This document shows, piece by piece, positions 1 to 5,369 of a DNA stretch of 5,369 nt (its first letter is position 1; the number at the start of each line of letters is the position of its first letter). The stretch is taken from the NCBI GenBank assembly GCA_029262935.1, contig JAJCYK010000617.1, forward strand, positions 1-5,369. Reading direction: 5' to 3'. This stretch comes from Cytophagales bacterium (GTDB lineage Bacteria; Bacteroidota; Bacteroidia; Cytophagales; Cyclobacteriaceae). The notes below the pieces were generated by a model. The model made no database searches, was not told the DNA's origin, and worked only from the letters and a program-made list of their open reading frames with translations. The translations under genes were made by a program, and so were the position numbers.

Positions 1-964
1 CTCGGTCAACGCCTTCCGCGCGGGTTATGAACCCACGCTCTATGCCCACTATTAAGGCCATCAGGCCAAAACCGGATCCACCTGAAGTCACCAAATCACC
101 TGAGGAGTTACGCTCTCTAGATAAGCCACTATTGGGGTGGCCAAAGTCCCAAAAGTACTTAAAGGTTTGTGCTTGTATTTTGGTTAGCAGACCCTCTGTG
201 CTGATTACGGGAAATTTTGGTTCGGAATCTATCATAGTATAAAACGAGCCACTAAATCCTTCGAATATGGATTGATCTTGAGATATCAGATCCATAGAAA
301 TAGTTAAGGTGTATTCTGAGATGTATTGTAAAGGCACACTTGCTGCAATGGTTAGAAGAGTCCCTGATGTATTTAAAGAGAAACCTAAACCTTGAGAAAC
401 ACCAAAATTATCCTGTAAACTTATAGCCGCATCAAAGTTGATGGCACTTGACAATGCTTTGTTAAAATCGACAGTGATCAAAGCATCTGTAGTTACGTTT
501 TGCACTCTTGAGCTCACATCAAGATCTTGGTTGCCAATGAGTATTGTATTTAAACCGAAAGTGTCTGGGGTGGTAACAAATGTGAATACCTGGGGATCCA
601 GTACTTGACCATCTATAGACTTTAGGTTTGACATAGTCAATGTATAATTGGTATTGTAGGTGAATGCATTTTCAGGTAATAAGGATATGGTATGGTCATT
701 GTCAAGGTAACTTGCCACAAGATTAATCGGGACGTTATTCACAGTAATGGTAATTGCTTCGGGCATTGACTGTCGATCTACAGCCAGGTTAAATCGAAAC
801 ACCAAAGGTTGATCGATAGGTATTTCTGAGGTATTTGCCTCTAATTCTAGCGTGCCAACTTTCACAGACAACAACTCAAAATTAACTATTGGGGTATCAT
901 CACCATCCGTGCTACAGGAGACCAGCATCATTAAACTAAGCACTATGTAGATCGCGCGTATCAT
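1..964 (-). CDS. Surface lipoprotein glycoside hydrolase, PF10091/GH144-like (putative endo-beta-1,2-glucanase), C-terminus cut by window edge
   Basis: The frame is open from ATG at 964 to the left edge, giving 321 residues of a longer protein. The start is chosen because it gives a short lipoprotein signal (MIRAIYIVLSLMMLVSC) with lipobox L14-V-S-C17, followed by the acid-rich STDGDD. An in-frame TAG at 1004-1006 limits any upstream extension. Residues about 27-132 and 138-246 look like two Big_5-type Ig-like domains, each with a 'YTLT(M/I)S' strand near its end. From about residue 258 the sequence matches the start of the PF10091 'glycoamylase' (alpha/alpha)6 domain: QTFKYFWDFGHPNSG, LSRER, GGSGFGLMALIVGIERGFITR. 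Family knowledge: secreted Bacteroidota members with this domain include GH144 endo-beta-1,2-glucanases, whose acidic active-site segment (DGGDLVET-like) would lie beyond the cut. Its place behind a SusCD pair and a LamG lipoprotein fits a surface depolymerase. A terminator-like hairpin ends only 7 bases before the start. The domain family is secure; substrate and activity are inferred. Confidence 0.88.
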   Translation of the reverse strand, partial: MIRAIYIVLSLMMLVSCSTDGDDTPIVNFELLSVKVGTLELEANTSEIPIDQPLVFRFNLAVDRQSMPEAITITVNNVPINLVASYLDNDHTISLLPENAFTYNTNYTLTMSNLKSIDGQVLDPQVFTFVTTPDTFGLNTILIGNQDLDVSSRVQNVTTDALITVDFNKALSSAINFDAAISLQDNFGVSQGLGFSLNTSGTLLTIAASVPLQYISEYTLTISMDLISQDQSIFEGFSGSFYTMIDSEPKFPVISTEGLLTKIQAQTFKYFWDFGHPNSGLSRERNSSGDLVTSGGSGFGLMALIVGIERGFITRAEGVDR

Positions 965-965
965 T

Positions 966-1000
966 AAGAAAAAGAGAGAGTTCAAAGTGAACCCTCTCTT
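966..1000 (-). terminator. Intrinsic-terminator-like hairpin between LamG and hydrolase genes (possible attenuator)
   Basis: Read on the minus strand, the transcript has arm AAGAGAGGGUUC (1000-989), loop ACUUU (988-984) and arm GAACUCUCUCUU (983-972). This makes a 12-pair stem closed by a 5-base loop. The single non-Watson-Crick position is a G.U pair on this strand but would be an A-C mismatch on the plus strand, so the structure is oriented with the genes. The stem's last two U bases run on into UUUCUUA and then the AUG, giving an unbroken run of five U. It starts 24 bases after the LamG stop codon. The stem is only moderately GC-rich, so termination may be partial, which would lower hydrolase expression relative to the upstream genes. 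It could instead be an mRNA-stabilising or translation-limiting structure. Confidence 0.6.
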
Positions 1001-1024
1001 AAGCTAACTAATAATTAACCTTAC

Positions 1025-2329
1025 CTAATTACTTTCAGCTATAAATAAGTCTTGGACATCAGTAGCACTAAATGCCACATCAAAAAATCTCACATCGTCC
1101 AACAGCCCTTTAAAATGATTTGCCGTCGTGGAATTATAGTTACCAAAGCCGGTATCATTCCACTTGGTTGTAGCCTGATCAAAAGCAAACCCAAAGGCCA
1201 GTTTATTACCAAAGGTAATTCCTACTTCTGCATCGGCATCATAAGTAAGGCTTACAAAATCCACTGTACCAGTGGGCATTGTAAGATCATCCGTTTCTAA
1301 CAGTACGTTATTAACGTATAAGGAGCGTTTATTTGTCGTGCCATCATAAGTGATTACTACATGCGCCCATTTTGCAGCAAGTAGCGACTTGATGCCATCC
1401 ACCAAATTTTCTTCGAACTCAATGCCAATCCAACCGCCATTATCTCGATTTTTCCCATCCGCATTTACAAACATATTGTTGTTAGCAGTAGTGGCATCAC
1501 TTTTTTCGTAACGCCCTGAAAAGGAGAAGCTATTGGCGGATCCATTATTTTCAATAAAGAATCCTGCAACGCCAGCTACACCCATTACAAAATGACCGGC
1601 ATTACCATCCCCATTGGAGTTTAAATGATCCGTGGTATCAACGTTAACCCAATAACTCACGGTAAAGCTTTCCCCAAGAAGCTGATCACCATTCGGTACT
1701 TCAATTAAAGTAGTATTGCCGTCGAAAGAGGCCACACTTTCTAAATTACCAAAGCGATCACCTGCGTAGGTAACTCCGATTTCGACATCGGCATTGTTGG
1801 TACCTACTCCGTCCATAGCATTGCCGTCGAAACTATAGTAAGCCAATTGATTGGCATCATTTGGGGGTACAACTCCTGCATTTCCAGCGGATTTAAAAGT
1901 TCTGGTAGTAGAACTAAAAGTGCCACCATCTGCAGCAGCTAAGCCGCCCGTTAAATTCAATGTGTAATCAGTTCCTCTCTCCAATTCACCGGTTATATTC
2001 ACCGTCACCGTAGTACCACTACCTGATACTGTCACTGCTGGATCACTGCTGCCACCTGTAATACTTACATTCGTGGAAGTAGCGGTCGTGGCATCAATAT
2101 CTCGACTAAACGTGATGGTAATGCTGGCGTCTAAAGGCACATCTTCAGCGGCACTAGCACCATTTAAATCTTTAGTGGTGTTACTGCCTGTTTGCAAGTC
2201 AGTTCCAGAAACGGTAATGGAAGAAATAGTTAGGGAAGCCGGGCCGGATCCCTCATCATCTCCACATCCCGTAAACAACATCAGCCCAATAGCTGTTGCT
2301 GCAAAAAGTAAGTTACGTATGCTCTTCAT
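1025..2329 (-). CDS. Surface lipoprotein with Big_5 Ig-like and LamG (concanavalin-A-like) domains; putative surface glycan-binding protein
   Basis: This is a complete 434-residue protein. The ATG at 2329 gives a lipoprotein signal peptide (basic K2/R5, hydrophobic 7-20, lipobox F-T-G-C22) followed by GDDE, an acidic stretch typical of surface-exported Bacteroidota lipoproteins. Residues about 33-146 form a Ser/Thr/Gly-rich Big_5 Ig-like domain (SITITFSRDID, then RGTDYTLNLTGGL). A linker with VVPPND follows. Residues about 161-431 form a LamG_3-type jelly roll: LAYYSFDGNAMD at the start, ASFDG, SFTVSYWVNVD, WAHVVITYDGTTNKRSLYVN, and the closing GLLDDVRFFDVAFSATDVQDLF. The stretch between the SYWVN and WAHVV strands is about 90 residues, Asn/Gly-rich and longer than usual for the family. 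No glycosidase active site is evident. Lying between susD and the hydrolase, where SusE/F-like proteins usually sit, it most likely captures the polysaccharide at the cell surface. A degraded or cryptic glycoside hydrolase is a less likely alternative. Confidence 0.9.
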   Translation of the reverse strand: MKSIRNLLFAATAIGLMLFTGCGDDEGSGPASLTISSITVSGTDLQTGSNTTKDLNGASAAEDVPLDASITITFSRDIDATTATSTNVSITGGSSDPAVTVSGSGTTVTVNITGELERGTDYTLNLTGGLAAADGGTFSSTTRTFKSAGNAGVVPPNDANQLAYYSFDGNAMDGVGTNNADVEIGVTYAGDRFGNLESVASFDGNTTLIEVPNGDQLLGESFTVSYWVNVDTTDHLNSNGDGNAGHFVMGVAGVAGFFIENNGSANSFSFSGRYEKSDATTANNNMFVNADGKNRDNGGWIGIEFEENLVDGIKSLLAAKWAHVVITYDGTTNKRSLYVNNVLLETDDLTMPTGTVDFVSLTYDADAEVGITFGNKLAFGFAFDQATTKWNDTGFGNYNSTTANHFKGLLDDVRFFDVAFSATDVQDLFIAESN

Positions 2330-2344
2330 GGTTGGTTATAGTTT

Positions 2345-2358
2345 TAATTGATCAATTA
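2345..2358. repeat. 14-base perfect palindrome in the susD-LamG gap
   Basis: TAATTGATCAATTA is its own reverse complement and occupies the middle of the 50-base AT-rich spacer between the SusD stop and the LamG start. No U-tract follows it on the coding strand and it has only two G/C pairs, so it is a poor terminator. It could be a weak mRNA structure or a protein-binding site, or simply chance in AT-rich DNA. Confidence 0.25.
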
Positions 2359-2379
2359 TATAAATACTGTTCTTTATCC

Positions 2380-3864
2380 TTACCAATTGGGATTTTGGAT
2401 TAATGTCCCTTCGGAAAGGTCTATTTCTGATTGGGGAATGGGCAGCAATTCATGTTTCCCTGCTATAAATCCATAGACACCCAATATTTCGTGTGCTCTT
2501 CCTGTTCGTATCAGGTCAAAGAATCGATGGCTTTCCAACGCCAGCTCTGCATGGCGTTCTTCCAATATTATGTCCCTTAAGAGTGCTTGACTGGTTTCTG
2601 TTATATCTAATAATATAAGAGGGTTGCCGGCTCTGGCTCGTGCTCTTACCATATTCAAATAAGGCAAGGCCTCGGCACTTTTACCATTTTCATTCAAAGC
2701 CTCAGCTGCCATTAGTAATACATCCGCATATCGGATCATTCGGATGTTGCTTCCCCAAGAATCTAGTGGACTAGTACCTGGCACCCATACCTTTTCATTA
2801 TACGCCTCTATTTCTACGATCTCAGAAGAGGAACCGATGGCATAAGTGGTATCTGGTGTACCGGGATCGCCTAGTATTTGAATACCATCCAAAGTTTCTC
2901 CTAAAAAGATAACTGTGGCATCTAGTCTGGGATCTTCGTCTCCAAAAAACTTAATCAATTCAAAGGAAGGCCTGTTGAACCCCCAACCTTTATTGGGCGA
3001 ACCTCTTGTTCCTTGGGTATTTCCATATTGGGCCCCTCCTTCTTGGAACCCTACACCGGCGATCGCGCTAATTTCAAAGACTGATCCAGACCCCTGCTCG
3101 CCTTCTGGTCGGAACATGGATTGAAAATCATCATCAAGTTGGTATTCGCCAGAATTAACAACTTCCAAAGCATACGTTTCCGCATTTTGAAAGTCATTGG
3201 TAAACAGACTTATTCTTGCCAGCAATGCCTTTCCTGCACCTCTGGTAGCTCTACCGAGTTCACTACTAGGGTATTCACTTTTCTCTGGCAATATCGCTAT
3301 GGCAAATTCTAAATCAGGAATTATTATTTGATCGTATATGACACTCTTATCTGTTCGTGGAAGCTTAAATTCTGGACCTGTAGTAGTCACTAAGGGAACG
3401 TCACCAAAACTCCTTACCAAACTAAAATATGTTAAGGCCCTTAAGAATCGGGCTTCCGCAACCAATCGATCTCTTAACGCAGGGTCCATGTCAATGGATG
3501 GTACATTTTCGATTACCGTGTTTGCTCGACGCACTGCTTGATACAACGTGCCATAGTAGTTGGCAATGGTATTTTCCTCTGGTTGAAAGCTAAAGTCATT
3601 GAAAGCGCCAATTTGAATGGCATCTCCAGGATTACTCCCTTTCGAACTTTCATCTGACATGATATCAAAAATGGGAAAACCCACATGAAAACGCCATTCT
3701 CGGAGCATGTTGTAAATGCCATTTGTAGCCAAAACTGCATCAGGTGAGTTAGAAGGGAATACGCCCTCCGTAATTAATCCTAAAGGTTCCTTTTCTAAAA
3801 ATTCCTCACAGCCAACGGAGAAAAGCCAAAGAAAAAGTAATGTTATGAATCGTATCTTATGCAT
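2380..3864 (-). CDS. susD-like: SusD/RagB family outer-membrane glycan-binding lipoprotein
   Basis: This is a complete 494-residue protein, within the usual SusD range. It is an alpha-helical (TPR-like) lipoprotein that sits as a lid on its SusC partner and delivers oligosaccharides to the channel. The signal peptide ends at S-V-G-C19 and is followed by EEFLEKEP, giving the common SusD mature start 'CE.FLE..P' and acidic residues consistent with surface export. The N-terminal SusD-like domain carries AEARFLRALTYFSLVRSFGD (136-155) and GRATRGAGKALLARISLF (204-221). The C-terminal RagB/SusD domain carries IRMIRYADVLLMAAEALNE (375-393), LNMVRARA (403-410), EERHAELALESHRFFDLIR (435-453) and the family ending LLPIPQSEIDL...QNPNW. 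The glycan-contact residues of SusD proteins are not conserved, so the sugar cannot be read from the sequence. The start codon lies two bases after the SusC stop with no Shine-Dalgarno motif, which suggests translational coupling and balanced production of the pair. Confidence 0.97.
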   Translation of the reverse strand: MHKIRFITLLFLWLFSVGCEEFLEKEPLGLITEGVFPSNSPDAVLATNGIYNMLREWRFHVGFPIFDIMSDESSKGSNPGDAIQIGAFNDFSFQPEENTIANYYGTLYQAVRRANTVIENVPSIDMDPALRDRLVAEARFLRALTYFSLVRSFGDVPLVTTTGPEFKLPRTDKSVIYDQIIIPDLEFAIAILPEKSEYPSSELGRATRGAGKALLARISLFTNDFQNAETYALEVVNSGEYQLDDDFQSMFRPEGEQGSGSVFEISAIAGVGFQEGGAQYGNTQGTRGSPNKGWGFNRPSFELIKFFGDEDPRLDATVIFLGETLDGIQILGDPGTPDTTYAIGSSSEIVEIEAYNEKVWVPGTSPLDSWGSNIRMIRYADVLLMAAEALNENGKSAEALPYLNMVRARARAGNPLILLDITETSQALLRDIILEERHAELALESHRFFDLIRTGRAHEILGVYGFIAGKHELLPIPQSEIDLSEGTLIQNPNW

Positions 3865-3866
3865 AG

Positions 3867-5369
3867 TTAAAAGCTAAAATTAACACCGGCAGAGTAGACT
3901 GCAGTTACAGGATATATTCCCAAGTCAATTCCTGATGAGAGCACGTTTGAGCTCCCAATTTCAGGAGTATAACCTGAGTAATCAGTTATCGTAAAAACGT
4001 TGGTACCGCGAAGGTATACTCTCGCGTGTTTCATGTGTGCCCTGGATATTAGGTGTTCTGGTAGATTGTAACCCAGTGTAATACTGCGTAATCTTAAAAA
4101 AGAACCGTCTTCAATAAAATAACTGGAAGCATTGTAATTAATACCACCCGATGTAGCTCTCGGTTCAGTAGTACTAGTGCCTTCACCCTGCCATCTATCC
4201 CTAAGCCTTCCTTCGTAGTTTTGCAAGTTAGGGCGCACAGCATTTTTGCCATTGTAAAGCTCGTTTCCAATTTGACCTTGAAAATCTGCGCTCAAATCAA
4301 ACCCGGCATATGAAACACTAAAATTAAACCCGTATAGAAAGTCCGGTATGCTGGACCCTAGAAAAGTACGATCATCAGGAGTAATTACACCATCTCCGCT
4401 GATGTCACGAAAACGGAGATCACCCACTTTTTGGCCTGTCAAAGTGGGTAACTGATCCAAATCGGCCTGGTTTTGCAAGACGCCTAATACTTCATAGCCG
4501 TAATAATAACCAACTGGTTGACCAACTTCCGTTCTTGTAACCAATTGACCATTGCCTAAGCTTCCCTCGGAAATGAAGGAATCTGAGCCACTGGCAGCTG
4601 CCAATTTTTGGACTTCATTGTATATGGTAGCACCTAAGACGCCAAATCGGTATTCCAGAGGCCCAAGTTTGTCTTTCCAATTTACATTAAACTCAAACCC
4701 CCTATTAAGTATCTCCGCGGCATTAGTTCTCACTCTCACAAAAGCGCCATTTCCAAAATGCCCTGGAGTGGTGAGCTCCACCAAAATATCATTGGTCACC
4801 CGGTTATAGTAGTCAAACTCGCCCGTAAGTTTTCCTTCCCAAAGTCCAACTTCTAGGCCAACATCGTATTGGGTGGTACTTTCCCATCTCAAATCAGGAT
4901 TGGACGATTTGTCCAAACTAGCACCAGGTTGAATCGTCTCATTTTGGCCAAACACTGCATCCAATCCATTTCGTACAAGCGCGAATTGATCATTTTGTGG
5001 GATTTTTTCATTCCCAGTTTGGCCCCAACTTGCACGTATTTTCAGATCTGAAATAAATGAATGATCTATCAAAAAAGATTCCTGGACAATATTCCATCCT
5101 ACAGCGAATGACGGAAAGAAACCGTATCTGTTGTTGCTGCCGAATTTGGAAGACCCATCTACCCGTCCTGTTGCTGTAAAAAGATACTTCCCTTGATAAC
5201 TGTAGTTTATTCGAGCCAGGTATGATACGATTGAGGACTCTGTAGCAATATTGGCAGCATTTAAGGTACTTTGGTCTCCAGCATTAATAAATTGTACATC
5301 TGGATCTTCCCGGATTAAGTTCTCTACCGATCCTCGTAAAAACTCGTCGTATTCTTCTTGTACTGTAAA
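3867..5369 (-). CDS. susC-like: SusC/RagA family TonB-dependent outer-membrane transporter, C-terminal half (N-terminus beyond window edge)
   Basis: The frame is open from the right edge to the stop at 3867-3869, giving 500 residues. SusC proteins are usually about 1,000 residues, so this is roughly the C-terminal half of the 22-stranded barrel. The signal peptide, carboxypeptidase-regulatory-like domain, TonB box and plug lie outside the window. Diagnostic features in fragment numbering are TATGRVDGSSKFG...RYGFFPSFAVGWNI (65-94), IRASWGQTGNEKIP (111-124), ESTTQYDVGLEVGL (163-176), GQPVGYYYGYEVLGVLQ (183-199), DLRFRDISGDGVITPDDRTFLG (318-339), GSFLRLRSITLGYNLP (422-437), RVYLRGTNVFTITDYSGYTPE (450-470) and the terminal YSAGVNFSF. 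The last ends in phenylalanine, as barrel-assembly signals do. The DISGDGVITPDD segment resembles a calcium-binding loop and is common in SusC proteins. The protein imports oligosaccharides into the periplasm with TonB energy and works with the SusD encoded two bases downstream. A TTG at 5072 is in frame but internal. Confidence 0.96.
   Translation of the reverse strand, partial: FTVQEEYDEFLRGSVENLIREDPDVQFINAGDQSTLNAANIATESSIVSYLARINYSYQGKYLFTATGRVDGSSKFGSNNRYGFFPSFAVGWNIVQESFLIDHSFISDLKIRASWGQTGNEKIPQNDQFALVRNGLDAVFGQNETIQPGASLDKSSNPDLRWESTTQYDVGLEVGLWEGKLTGEFDYYNRVTNDILVELTTPGHFGNGAFVRVRTNAAEILNRGFEFNVNWKDKLGPLEYRFGVLGATIYNEVQKLAAASGSDSFISEGSLGNGQLVTRTEVGQPVGYYYGYEVLGVLQNQADLDQLPTLTGQKVGDLRFRDISGDGVITPDDRTFLGSSIPDFLYGFNFSVSYAGFDLSADFQGQIGNELYNGKNAVRPNLQNYEGRLRDRWQGEGTSTTEPRATSGGINYNASSYFIEDGSFLRLRSITLGYNLPEHLISRAHMKHARVYLRGTNVFTITDYSGYTPEIGSSNVLSSGIDLGIYPVTAVYSAGVNFSF

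Noticed and set aside
27..242. Plus-strand open frame of 71 codons.
   Set aside because: It lies antisense to the hydrolase, whose frame encodes recognisable domain motifs, and its own translation resembles no known protein.
2073..2351. Plus-strand open frame of 92 codons.
   Set aside because: It is antisense to the low-complexity Ser/Thr-rich Ig-like region and signal peptide of the LamG gene. The composition of that region favours open shadow frames.
2345..2358. The palindrome as a terminator after susD.
   Set aside because: It has only two G/C pairs, no loop without breaking pairs, and is followed on the coding strand by AAAACTATAACC rather than a U-run.
3513..3740. Minus-strand open frame of 75 codons within the SusD gene.
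   Set aside because: It is an alternative frame fully inside a strongly conserved SusD coding region, with no signal of its own.
4381..4440. The DISGDGVITPDD segment as evidence of a dockerin or EF-hand protein fused to the transporter.
   Set aside because: This calcium-loop-like sequence is a routine element of SusC-family barrels, and the flanking residues are ordinary SusC sequence.
5070..5072. In-frame TTG as a possible start of a 401-residue protein.
   Set aside because: The frame stays open for 99 more codons to the window edge, and those codons encode typical SusC sequence (TATGRVDGSSKFG, GFFPSFAVGWN). The TTG is therefore an internal leucine codon.

Overview
The window is a segment of a polysaccharide utilization locus (PUL) from a member of the phylum Bacteroidota. 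The evidence is an adjacent SusC/SusD pair, lipoprotein signal peptides with acidic residues just after the lipidated cysteine, AT-rich gaps without Shine-Dalgarno motifs, and a moderately AT-rich sequence. A free-living, possibly marine, flavobacterium or cytophaga is plausible, but the sequence does not fix the genus.

All genes lie on the minus strand, so the locus reads from right to left. It begins with the C-terminal half of a SusC-type TonB-dependent outer-membrane transporter (3867-5369, cut by the right edge). Two bases further on comes a complete SusD-type glycan-binding lipoprotein (2380-3864). After a 50-base AT-rich gap holding a 14-base palindrome comes a complete lipoprotein with one Ig-like (Big_5) domain and one LamG/concanavalin-A-like domain (1025-2329). 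It sits where a SusE/F-like surface glycan-binding protein is expected. After a 60-base gap containing a terminator-like hairpin comes a fourth lipoprotein gene (1-964, cut by the left edge). It encodes two Ig-like domains and then the start of a PF10091 'glycoamylase' catalytic domain of the kind found in GH144 endo-beta-1,2-glucanases.

Together they make a coherent machine. The PF10091 enzyme would cut a glucan at the cell surface. The LamG lipoprotein and SusD would capture the polymer and the released oligosaccharides. SusC would import them using TonB energy. The enzyme family points to a beta-1,2-glucan as substrate, but the catalytic core lies outside the window, so this is inference.

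I see no RNA gene, mobile element, CRISPR array or frameshift, and no clearly new system. The least ordinary points are the terminator-like hairpin pressed against the enzyme's start codon, the enlarged LamG domain, and Ig-like domains shared by the binding protein and the enzyme.
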